Origin: Bryobacterales bacterium
GTDB lineage: Bacteria; Acidobacteriota; Terriglobia; Bryobacterales; Bryobacteraceae
Length of the DNA: 39,102 nt
Assembly (NCBI GenBank): GCA_003162425.1
Contig: PMOK01000074.1
Span: forward strand, 11,705-50,806
Direction: 5' to 3'
Shown one piece after another: positions 32,364 through 39,102 of this stretch (positions are counted from its first letter, which is position 1; each line of letters begins with the position of its first letter). Under the pieces are notes generated by a model. That model searched no databases. It was not told the origin of the DNA and saw only the letters and a list, made by a program, of their open reading frames with translations. A program made the translations under genes and the position numbers.

Positions 32364-32636
32364 GTGCGCTTCGTATGGGATGTTAAAAAGGCCGCAACGA
32401 ACCTGCGGAAGCACGGGGTCTCGTTCCAAGAAGCCTCCAGTGTCTTTTTCGATCCTCTATCGGTCACGGGCGATGACCCGGATCATTCGTTTGGGGAACG
32501 TCGCTCTGTGACGTTTGGGATGTCATCCTCAGGACGGCTACTGGTGGTTGCGCATGCAGACCAAGAAGACGCTATTCGAATTCTAAGCGCTCGGATGGTT
32601 ACGCGCGCGGAGAGGGCGTTATATGAAGAAGGCTAA
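32364..32636 (+). CDS. brnT: BrnT-family toxin (DUF497)
   Basis: 90 residues from the GTG at 32364, which gives the standard family start (M)RFVWDVKKAATNLRKHGVSF; an upstream ATG adds 30 codons without family similarity. The pattern continues as FQEASSVFFDPLS, ERRSVTFGMSSSGRLLVVAH and ARMVTRAERALYEEG. BrnT is a RelE-like ribonuclease toxin. In this system the toxin gene comes first, as seen here. The antitoxin gene begins 14 bases before the toxin stop. Confidence 0.9.
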   Translation: MRFVWDVKKAATNLRKHGVSFQEASSVFFDPLSVTGDDPDHSFGERRSVTFGMSSSGRLLVVAHADQEDAIRILSARMVTRAERALYEEG

Positions 32637-32856
32637 GAAACTCGCAGACGAACTCCGGCCCGAATATCAACGTTCGGATTTTGGCACGATGGTCCGCGGA
32701 AAATACGTCGACCGTCTACGAGAGAACTCGAACGTAGTCGTCATCGATCCGGAAGTTGCCCGCTTGTTTCCGAACGGAGCTTCCGTCAACGACGCCCTGC
32801 GAGCCCTTGCGCAGATTGCCAAGCGTGCCGGTTCGGTACCTCGCCGCGCGCGCTGA
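32623..32856 (+). CDS. BrnA-like antitoxin
   Basis: 77 residues: a basic start (MKKAKKLADELRPEYQRSDF), RGKYVDRLRENSNVVVIDPE, and FPNGASVNDALRALAQIAKR, the form of the common antitoxin partner of BrnT- and HigB-like toxins with a C-terminal ribbon-helix-helix-type DNA-binding segment. It overlaps the toxin gene by 14 bases. The product should neutralise BrnT and repress the pair. A LysR-tail fragment follows directly after the stop. Confidence 0.82.
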   Translation: MKKAKKLADELRPEYQRSDFGTMVRGKYVDRLRENSNVVVIDPEVARLFPNGASVNDALRALAQIAKRAGSVPRRAR

Positions 32857-32865
32857 AGCTCAAGT

Positions 32866-32921
32866 CTCCGTCAACACCGCCGTCCACGTACCCGGTGGCT
32901 CCCGGCATTACACCAAGAAGG
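32866..32921 (-). pseudogene. LysR C-terminal fragment (left piece)
   Basis: On the minus strand this reads REPPGTWTAVLTET and a stop, against REPPGAWTAVLTET and a stop at the end of the intact LysR gene (33912). DNA identity is clear over about 40 bases (32866-32905) and weaker to about 32921, with one base inserted. It is a remnant without start or domain. Confidence 0.75.
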
Positions 32922-32964
32922 GCAACTATTGACCGACCTTCGACCATCTCACGCGTTCCTGGCT

Positions 32965-33705
32965 TTACGACTTTAGACTCCGTGCCACAGTATGCAGCAG
33001 GCGCTCACAAATCTCCCGAATCTCTGAAGCTCCTATGTCGCCCCAGTCATTGGGAACCTGGTGATACAAAAGCGTGGCAGACCTACGGTAGTTCTTTTGG
33101 CCCCACGAATCACGCCTGTGTATCCAATCGCTGGAAAGATTTCGGTTCTCATATGCAACCCAATCGGCAGCCTGAAACTCAACATGCTCCTCTTTCTTTC
33201 GGTAGACCGGGTCGACGTCGTAGTATGTCCCCAGGGCGCGGGTGAGAGTGCTCTTGTCCGCATCCCCATCTTCAAAAATCAGGATGTTCGGCTCTCCATC
33301 CGTAAACTGTTCCTGCCATATCCTGACAGCACCAACGCAGGTTACGCCGCAGAGACCGAGTGGTGATCCGAAAATCTGTTCGAGCGAAAATGTCGAATTC
33401 AGCGCCTCGAAGTCTCGCACCCGAATGGATCGGCAAAAGCTCTTTCGGACACGTCTTGAGAGAATGCCGCTTAAGCGCTTTAGAAACTCCCGACGCTTTT
33501 TCTCTTGTCCTCTCCAGGATTCAAACGGCCCCTTGAAGTGAGCGAACTTCCTCATGTGGAGGTATGGCACTCCAAATTCCCCGAGCACCTCCCTCCATTC
33601 TTCTTCAAATTTCAACCACTGTTGAACGTCTGACACGAATCCGGCCACCGAGATTATGTCCGAATCGAGTCGGGTGCCACTGACGTCGAAGTATGTGTTG
33701 TACAT
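32965..33705 (-). CDS. DUF3800 domain protein
   Basis: 246 residues from the ATG at 33705 (AGGAGA 11 bases upstream); 19 codons of upstream frame are rejected. DUF3800 features: N-terminal YFDVSG with D7 (RNase-H-like acidic position), LILIFEDGD-like IFEDGDADKSTL, and QAADWVAYENRN near the end. The fold is thought to be RNase H-like, and family members are common in mobile or defence-rich regions; no activity is established. It lies between two fragments of a LysR tail and next to a toxin-antitoxin pair, which suggests acquisition by insertion. AT content looks higher than in the neighbours. Confidence 0.82.
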   Translation of the reverse strand: MYNTYFDVSGTRLDSDIISVAGFVSDVQQWLKFEEEWREVLGEFGVPYLHMRKFAHFKGPFESWRGQEKKRREFLKRLSGILSRRVRKSFCRSIRVRDFEALNSTFSLEQIFGSPLGLCGVTCVGAVRIWQEQFTDGEPNILIFEDGDADKSTLTRALGTYYDVDPVYRKKEEHVEFQAADWVAYENRNLSSDWIHRRDSWGQKNYRRSATLLYHQVPNDWGDIGASEIREICERLLHTVARSLKS

Positions 33706-33792
33706 GGCTACCGCTCTCCTGTAGCCCCCTAGCAGGGGCCAAGGCCAAATGATTGATACCAAAGTAGCTAAACCTGGTTCGGCCAGTCAAGC

Positions 33793-33860
33793 TAATAGTT
33801 GCCTAAGAGCCTGCCCGGTGCGGTGAAAGTGCTTCTTATTCCGCTGCACAATCTTGCCAC
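33793..33860 (-). pseudogene. LysR C-terminal fragment (right piece)
   Basis: The minus strand reads IVQRNKKHFHRTGQALRQLL, then A and a stop, against IVHRKKKRFHRAGQAFLDLL in the intact gene. It is the part that should directly precede the left piece at 32866-32921, but the DUF3800 gene lies between them. The rest of 33706-33911 has no gene. Confidence 0.75.
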
Positions 33861-33911
33861 GCGATTATATCAGTGTGATTAATCAGGTTGTGTGTTTGGT
33901 TCCGATGCGAA

Positions 33912-34823
33912 CTATGTTTCCGTCAACACTGCCGTCCACGCACCCGGCGGCTCCCGCAGTAAATCTAAAAACGCCTGCCCAGCCCGGTGAAAGCGCTTCT
34001 TCTTCCGATGCACAATCCCGACCGGCCGGTACAACTCCAACCGCGCAATCGGAATCGGGACCAACCGGCCCTGCTGGATCTCTTGCTCCATGATCCGCGC
34101 CGGCATGATGCTTACTCCCTTGCCGTGCGCCACAGCTTCCTTGATCATTTGCAGATTGTCGTAGTGCAGTGTGACGTTGACATGCACGTGATGCTCGCGC
34201 AGGAATCGGTCGATGTCTTTTCGGATCGGCAGGTCTTCGTCGAACGCGACGAAATCCATTCCTTCCAGCTCTTCCGGCCGCACCTCGGAATTTCCCGCCA
34301 GTGCGTGATAGGGCGAAGCCGCCACCACCATTTCCTCCTCACGCCACGGCAACACCGTCACGTCCTTGTTGGATTCCGGATAGCTCATCAGCCCCAGATC
34401 GGCGCGATCCGTCACCACGGCTTCATACACTTTCTCGGGCCGCAGATATTCCACCTCCAAATGCGCCTGCGGATAGCGCCTCGAAAATTCTTCCTCGAGT
34501 TGCGACATCTCCGACAGACCGACCGAATAGATGGACGCCACTCGAACCGTCCCTTCCACCTCGCTCTTTAGCTTCTCGAGCGCCAGTTGGAATTCGTCCC
34601 GGCTGCGCAGCATCTCACGGCACATTTCGAGGTACAGTTTCCCCGCCTCCGTTACCTCGAGCGGTCGGCTGCTGCGATCCAGTAGCTCGGTTCCCAACTG
34701 CCGCTCCAAGTCCTGCAAATGCTGGCTGGCGGCAGACTGACTGATTTCGTTCTCGCTGGCGCCCCGGCTCACACTTTTCGAATGGGCTATATCTATGAAA
34801 AGCTTAAGACGTTCAAACTCCAT
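33912..34823 (-). CDS. LysR-type transcriptional regulator (GltC-like position)
   Basis: 303 residues from the ATG at 34823; the ATG four codons upstream lies inside the -10 element. Residues about 1-60 are the LysR winged helix (MEFERLKLFIDIAHSKSVSR, SQSAASQHLQDLERQLGTEL). The effector-binding domain covers about 85-290 (VRVASIYSVGLSEM, ADLGLMSYP, GKGVSIMPARIM). It is divergent from gltB, as GltC is from gltAB in Bacillus, so activation of glutamate synthase is the likely job. The two genes share an ~90-base promoter region with paired GCTAATA boxes. Fragments of a second copy of its 3' end lie downstream. Confidence 0.9.
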   Translation of the reverse strand: MEFERLKLFIDIAHSKSVSRGASENEISQSAASQHLQDLERQLGTELLDRSSRPLEVTEAGKLYLEMCREMLRSRDEFQLALEKLKSEVEGTVRVASIYSVGLSEMSQLEEEFSRRYPQAHLEVEYLRPEKVYEAVVTDRADLGLMSYPESNKDVTVLPWREEEMVVAASPYHALAGNSEVRPEELEGMDFVAFDEDLPIRKDIDRFLREHHVHVNVTLHYDNLQMIKEAVAHGKGVSIMPARIMEQEIQQGRLVPIPIARLELYRPVGIVHRKKKRFHRAGQAFLDLLREPPGAWTAVLTET

Positions 34824-34833
34824 TGTTACATTC

Positions 34834-34863
34834 ATATTATCCGTATTGCTAATACTAAGTCAA
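34834..34863 (-). promoter_or_regulatory. Promoter of the LysR gene
   Basis: On the minus strand TTGACT and TAATAT (or GATAAT) are 18 (or 16) bases apart. The -10 ends about 10 bases before the ATG at 34823, so the leader is only a few bases long. Confidence 0.75.
34843..34855. promoter_or_regulatory. Candidate LysR operator (GTATTGCTAATAC)
   Basis: A 13-bp inverted repeat (GTATT-N3-AATAC) lies between the -35 and -10 of the LysR promoter. Its GCTAATA is repeated at 34880-34886, 32 bp away (three helical turns), over the gltB -35. This fits autorepression plus gltB control. Confidence 0.55.
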
Positions 34864-34875
34864 CTATAATTTCTG

Positions 34876-34905
34876 TTGCGCTAATAGTACGCCCGCTGCT
34901 ATACT
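34876..34905 (+). promoter_or_regulatory. Promoter of gltB
   Basis: TTGCGC and TATACT are separated by 18 bases. The -10 ends seven bases before the gltB ATG, so the transcript would be leaderless or nearly so. A weak -35 fits activator dependence. Confidence 0.65.
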
Positions 34906-34912
34906 TTCAAAC

Positions 34913-37900
34913 ATGAACGGACTCCCCGTGGAGCAGGGTCTGTATGACCCCCGTAACGAACACGATGCCTGTGGCTTGGGCTTCGTGGTCAACATCAAAG
35001 GCGAGCAATCGCACGAGATCATCCTCAAGGGAATCGAGATCCTGATCAACCTGGCGCATCGCGGCGCGTGCGGCTGCGATCCTGAGACCGGCGACGGCGC
35101 TGGCATTCTGATTCAAATCCCTCACAAGTTTTTCGCGCGCGAATGCGCCACGCTCGGCTTCACGCTCCCGCCCGCGGGTGAGTATGGAGTGGGCATGGTA
35201 TTCCTGCCCGTCGAGCCGTCCAATCGCTTACTGGCGGAGGGGATTCTGGAGCGCATCGCGCGCGAGGAAGGCTTAACGGTTCTAGGCTGGCGCGATACGC
35301 CGGTGAACGCGGATGCCATCGGCCGCGTGGCGCGCGCATCGCAGCCTTATATCGAGCAGATTTTCATAGCTGGCGCACCTGGCATGACTGAAGACCAGCT
35401 CGAACGCAAGCTGTACGTCATACGCAAGCGCGCTGAAACCGAAATCGCGGCCTCGAATCTGCCGGACAAAGGCTTCTTCTACATTCCGTCGCTTTCGGCG
35501 CGCACCATCATCTACAAAGGTTTGCTGCTGGCTCCGCAGATCGCCGAATTTTATAACGAGCTTGCTGATCCGGACGCGATGAGCGCGCTCTGCCTGGTCC
35601 ACCAGCGCTTTTCCACCAATACGTTTCCATCCTGGCAGCTCGCTCATCCCTACCGTTATCTCTGTCACAACGGCGAGATCAACACCGTGCGCGGCAACGT
35701 GAACTGGATGCATGCGCGCCAGAAGGTGCTCGCGTCCGAGCTTTACGGCGATGACTTGAAGAAAGTATTTCCAGTGATCGCACCCAACGGAAGCGACTCA
35801 GCCTCGCTCGATAACGCTGTCGAAGCGCTCACGCTCGCCGGCCGCAGCCTTCCACATGTGATGGCCATGCTGATTCCCGAAGCCTGGGATGGCGACGGCG
35901 CCATGCATCCGGACAAAAAGGCGTTCTACGAATATCACGCTTCCCTGATGGAGCCCTGGGATGGTCCTGCTGCTGTAGCGTTCACGGACGGCCGCGTAAT
36001 CGGCGCCACGCTGGACCGCAATGGTCTGCGGCCTGCGCGTTATCTCGAAACCCACGGCGGCCTGCTGATCATGGCGTCTGAAACTGGCGTGCTGCCGGTC
36101 GCGCCGCAAGAAATAAAGTTCAAAGGACGCCTGCAGCCTGGAAAAATGCTGCTGGTGGATACCACCGAGGGCCGCATCGTTCCAGATGAAGAAATGAAGC
36201 AACGCCTCTGGAGCCGCCAGCCCTACGCCGAGTGGCTGAAGGATAACCAGATCACGCTCGACAGCCTGCCTGAGCCGCCGCGCGTCTATGATTCCGATCT
36301 GCAAAGCATCCTGATGCGCCAGCGCGCGTTCGGATATACCGATGAAGATTTGCGCATTCTGCTGGCTCCCATGGCGTCCACTGGTGATGAAGCCATAGGT
36401 TCCATGGGAACCGATACGCCGCTAGCGTGCCTCTCTGACAAGCCGCAGCCCCTGTTCCATTACTTCAAGCAGTTGTTCGCGCAAGTCACCAATCCGGCTA
36501 TCGATCCGATTCGCGAAGAACTGGTGATGTCGCTCACCAGCTACATCGGCACCGAACGCAACATCCTGGAAGAAACGCCGCAGCACTGCCACACGTTGAA
36601 GCTGCCGAATCCGCTGCTCACCAACCGCGATCTCGAAAAACTGCGCCGCGTCTCCACCAGCGATCTCCTCGCCACCACTCTCCCGCTGTTGTTTCGCGTC
36701 GCGGGCGGCGAAAAGGAACTGGAACGCGCGCTGGACGGTCTGTGCCGCAGTGCATCGCTGGCCGTAAAATCGCGCTACACCTTACTGATTCTGTCCGATC
36801 GCGGCACCGATGAAGAATACACGCCCATCCCCAGTCTCCTGGCTCTCTCGGCCGTCCACAATCATCTGGTGCGCGAAGGGTCGCGCACACAAGTAGCGCT
36901 AATCATCGAATCCGGCGAGCCGCGCGAGGTAATGCACTTCGCGCTGTTGATTGGCTATGGCGCGAGCGCCGTGAATCCATATCTCGCTATCGAAACGCTG
37001 GAGGATCAAGCCACGCGCGGCCATCTGCCCGCCGGCGTCACCTTCGAAAAGGCGCTCAAGAATTACAAGAAGGCTATCAACAAAGGGCTCCTCAAGGTCT
37101 TCTCCAAAATGGGGATTTCGACGCTGCAGAGCTATCGTGGCGCGCAGTGCTTCGAAGCCATCGGCCTCAATAAAGGGCTGGTGGATCGCTACTTCACCGG
37201 AACTGCGTCACGCATTGAAGGCGTCGGCCTGGAAGTTCTCGCGCGCGAGGCTAAGCTCAAACACGATCACGCGCTTCAACCGGTTTCTGACACCAACACC
37301 GAGCTCGACATCGGTGGAAGCTATCAATTTCGCTCGAGCGGCGAGTATCATCTCTTCAATCCGGGCACTGTGAGCAAGCTGCAGCACGCCGTCCGGCAGT
37401 CGAGCTTCGCCACTTTCCAGGAGTACACGCAACTCATCGATAGTCAGAGCCACGATCTGTGCACGCTGCGCGGCCTGATGAATCTGAAACTGGCCGCGCA
37501 GCCCGTGCCGATCGAAGAAGTGGAGCCGGCGAGTGAAATCGTGAAGCGCTTTGCCACCGGCGCCATGTCGTTCGGATCCATTTCGAAGGAGGCGCACGAG
37601 ACGCTGGCCATCGCGATGAACCGCATCGGCGGACGTTCCAATACTGGAGAGGGCGGGGAAGACGAAGCCCGCTTCGCGCGCGATCCGAACGGCGATTGGC
37701 GGCGCAGCGCCATCAAGCAGGTCGCGTCGGGCCGCTTCGGTGTTACGGCGAACTATCTGGTGAACGCGGACGAGCTGCAAATCAAGATCGCACAAGGCGC
37801 CAAACCTGGCGAAGGCGGGCAACTGCCCGGACACAAAGTGGACGAAGTGATCGCGCGTGTACGTCACTCCATTCCCGGCGTTCCGTTGATCTCGCCGCCT

Positions 37901-39102
37901 CCGCATCACGACATTTATTCCATCGAGGATTTGTCCCAGCTCATCTACGATCTCAAGAACGTCAACCCCAAGGCGCGCATCTCGGTAAAGCTGGTTGCCG
38001 AAGTCGGTGTTGGCACCGTGGCCGCCGGAGTCGCCAAGGCGCATGCCGACCTGGTGCTGATCAGCGGGCACGACGGAGGCACGGGAGCCTCGCCGCTCAC
38101 TTCCATCAAACATGCCGGCATCCCCTGGGAACTGGGTCTCGCCGAAGCGCAGCAGGTGCTGGTGCTGAACGACCTTCGCAGCCGCATCCGCGTGCAGACC
38201 GACGGCAAGCTGCAAACCGGCCGCGACGTCACCATCGCCGCCTTGTTGGGAGCTGAAGAATTCGGATTCTCCACCGCGCCCCTGGTTTCCATGGGCTGCA
38301 TCATGATGCGCAAGTGCCATTTGAATACCTGCCCGGTCGGCATCGCGACCCAGGATCCCGTGTTGCGCCAGAAATTCACCGGGACGCCCGAGAACGTCAT
38401 CAACTTCTTCTTCTATATCGCCGAAGAGGTTCGCCAGTGGATGTCGAAGCTCGGCTTCCGCAACATGGATGAGATGATCGGCCGCGTCGACAAAGTGGAA
38501 ATGCGGCACGCCGTGGAGCACTGGAAAGCCCGCGGTCTCGATTTCTCAACCATTCTCTACAACCCGCAAGTTCCTCGCCGCGTTGGCCGCCGCTGCACCA
38601 TCGCTCAGGACCACGGACTCGAAAGGGCCTTGGACCACGAGCTGATCGCTTACGCGCAGGAATCCATCAAGCAGTGCACCCCCGTTGAACAGAAGCTTGA
38701 GATCCGTAACACCCATCGCACCGTCGGCGCGATGCTTTCAGGAGAAATCGCCCGCCGCTATGGATCGCACGGGCTTCCGGAAGACACCATCCGCTTCCAC
38801 TTCTCGGGATCGGCAGGCCAAAGCTTCGGCGCGTTTTTGGCCAAGGGCGTCACGCTGACGCTCGAAGGCGACGCGAACGATTATGTCGGCAAGGGGCTAT
38901 CCGGCGGCAAGCTGGTGGTTTATCCGCCGCGCACCTCCACGTTTCTGCCGGAGGAAAACATGCTGGTCGGCAACGTGGTGCTCTACGGCGCAACCAGCGG
39001 ATCGGCGTTCTTCAACGGCATGGCGGGCGAGCGATTCGCGGTCCGCAATTCCGGCGCAACAGCCGTGGTGGAAGCCGTTGGCGATCACGGCTGCGAATAC
39101 AT
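34913..39102 (+). CDS. gltB: Glutamate synthase large subunit (3' truncated by window)
   Basis: The frame is open from the ATG at 34913 to the window edge: 1396 residues of an expected ~1500. Residues 1-19 are the propeptide, and C20 ([10 protein letters not shown]) is the N-terminal nucleophile of the class II glutaminase domain (about 20-420), with [15 protein letters not shown] and [16 protein letters not shown]. The FMN/synthase domain (about 780-1190) carries [24 protein letters not shown] and the 3Fe-4S cysteines C1129, C1135 and C1140 ([15 protein letters not shown]). The GXGXG domain begins near the end ([12 protein letters not shown]). It converts 2-oxoglutarate and glutamine to two glutamates with the GltD subunit, whose gene is not in view. 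No Shine-Dalgarno sequence is seen, in line with a leaderless start. Confidence 0.97.
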   Translation, partial: MNGLPVEQGLYDPRNEHDACGLGFVVNIKGEQSHEIILKGIEILINLAHRGACGCDPETGDGAGILIQIPHKFFARECATLGFTLPPAGEYGVGMVFLPVEPSNRLLAEGILERIAREEGLTVLGWRDTPVNADAIGRVARASQPYIEQIFIAGAPGMTEDQLERKLYVIRKRAETEIAASNLPDKGFFYIPSLSARTIIYKGLLLAPQIAEFYNELADPDAMSALCLVHQRFSTNTFPSWQLAHPYRYLCHNGEINTVRGNVNWMHARQKVLASELYGDDLKKVFPVIAPNGSDSASLDNAVEALTLAGRSLPHVMAMLIPEAWDGDGAMHPDKKAFYEYHASLMEPWDGPAAVAFTDGRVIGATLDRNGLRPARYLETHGGLLIMASETGVLPVAPQEIKFKGRLQPGKMLLVDTTEGRIVPDEEMKQRLWSRQPYAEWLKDNQITLDSLPEPPRVYDSDLQSILMRQRAFGYTDEDLRILLAPMASTGDEAIGSMGTDTPLACLSDKPQPLFHYFKQLFAQVTNPAIDPIREELVMSLTSYIGTERNILEETPQHCHTLKLPNPLLTNRDLEKLRRVSTSDLLATTLPLLFRVAGGEKELERALDGLCRSASLAVKSRYTLLILSDRGTDEEYTPIPSLLALSAVHNHLVREGSRTQVALIIESGEPREVMHFALLIGYGASAVNPYLAIETLEDQATRGHLPAGVTFEKALKNYKKAINKGLLKVFSKMGISTLQSYRGAQCFEAIGLNKGLVDRYFTGTASRIEGVGLEVLAREAKLKHDHALQPVSDTNTELDIGGSYQFRSSGEYHLFNPGTVSKLQHAVRQSSFATFQEYTQLIDSQSHDLCTLRGLMNLKLAAQPVPIEEVEPASEIVKRFATGAMSFGSISKEAHETLAIAMNRIGGRSNTGEGGEDEARFARDPNGDWRRSAIKQVASGRFGVTANYLVNADELQIKIAQGAKPGEGGQLPGHKVDEVIARVRHSIPGVPLISPPPHHDIYSIEDLSQLIYDLKNVNPKARISVKLVAEVGVGTVAAGVAKAHADLVLISGHDGGTGASPLTSIKHAGIPWELGLAEAQQVLVLNDLRSRIRVQTDGKLQTGRDVTIAALLGAEEFGFSTAPLVSMGCIMMRKCHLNTCPVGIATQDPVLRQKFTGTPENVINFFFYIAEEVRQWMSKLGFRNMDEMIGRVDKVEMRHAVEHWKARGLDFSTILYNPQVPRRVGRRCTIAQDHGLERALDHELIAYAQESIKQCTPVEQKLEIRNTHRTVGAMLSGEIARRYGSHGLPEDTIRFHFSGSAGQSFGAFLAKGVTLTLEGDANDYVGKGLSGGKLVVYPPRTSTFLPEENMLVGNVVLYGATSGSAFFNGMAGERFAVRNSGATAVVEAVGDHGCEY

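Noticed and set aside
34824..34835. Upstream ATG of the LysR gene
   Set aside because: It overlaps the strong TAATAT -10 element, so it would not be inside the transcript from that promoter.
37208..38521. Long minus-strand open frame of 437 codons
   Set aside because: It lies entirely antisense to the clearly conserved gltB frame, has no recognisable domain, and is arginine/histidine/glycine-rich as expected from the reverse of a GC-biased gene.

Overview
The window looks like chromosomal DNA of an acidobacterium of the Solibacter/Bryobacterales type. The inference rests on several signs seen together: a secreted hydrolase that ends in the 'Solibacter C-terminal' type domain (TIGR03437-like), a very large Oar-like TonB-dependent receptor with a carboxypeptidase-regulatory N-terminus, two CRTAC1-type (FG-GAP plus ASPIC/UnbV) secreted proteins, several secreted TPR proteins, a membrane-anchored winged-helix regulator, and GC-rich sequence with many intergenic palindromes. 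No rRNA, tRNA, CRISPR array or insertion-sequence transposase was seen.

Region 1 (1-16 kb) is an extracytoplasmic redox and surface region with genes on alternating strands. It holds a CRTAC1 protein cut by the window edge, a two-gene unit (secreted TPR protein, then a cytochrome c / PHM-like copper monooxygenase / TPR fusion, joined by a 1-nt TAATG overlap), a second TPR protein, a Tat-exported CRTAC1 protein, a seven-haem cytochrome with C-terminal TPRs, an Oar-like TonB receptor, a divergent winged-helix/transmembrane regulator, and a second cytochrome c / copper monooxygenase fusion. Both fusions keep the CXXCH haem site and all the copper-ligand positions expected from PHM (HH, H, HXH, M).

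Region 2 (16-25.3 kb) is mixed. It holds a lysine-rich basic protein, a lipase-like secreted protein, an SDR dehydrogenase coupled to an orphan sugar-binding lipoprotein, rpsU (S21) nested behind an Uma2 nuclease, a frameshifted lipoprotein pseudogene, a VapBC-type toxin-antitoxin pair, a thiolase coupled to a DUF35 OB-fold protein without its zinc ribbon, an aminotransferase and a YdcH-like protein.

Region 3 (25.4-32.3 kb) holds a glycosyltransferase-GNAT fusion coupled to a secreted TPR protein, then a tightly overlapping three-gene operon of exported proteins (Ig-like/membrane anchor, propeller-like, choice-of-anchor-D-like).

Region 4 (32.3-34 kb) is a small accessory patch: a BrnT/BrnA-type toxin-antitoxin pair and a DUF3800 gene lying between two fragments of a LysR gene tail. 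Region 5 (34-39.1 kb) is a LysR regulator divergent from gltB (glutamate synthase large subunit, running off the window), an arrangement like gltC-gltAB of Bacillus.

A recurring theme is intergenic palindromes of at least four families at gene ends. Some reach into coding sequence and appear to supply stop codons, C-termini, N-termini or a Shine-Dalgarno sequence.
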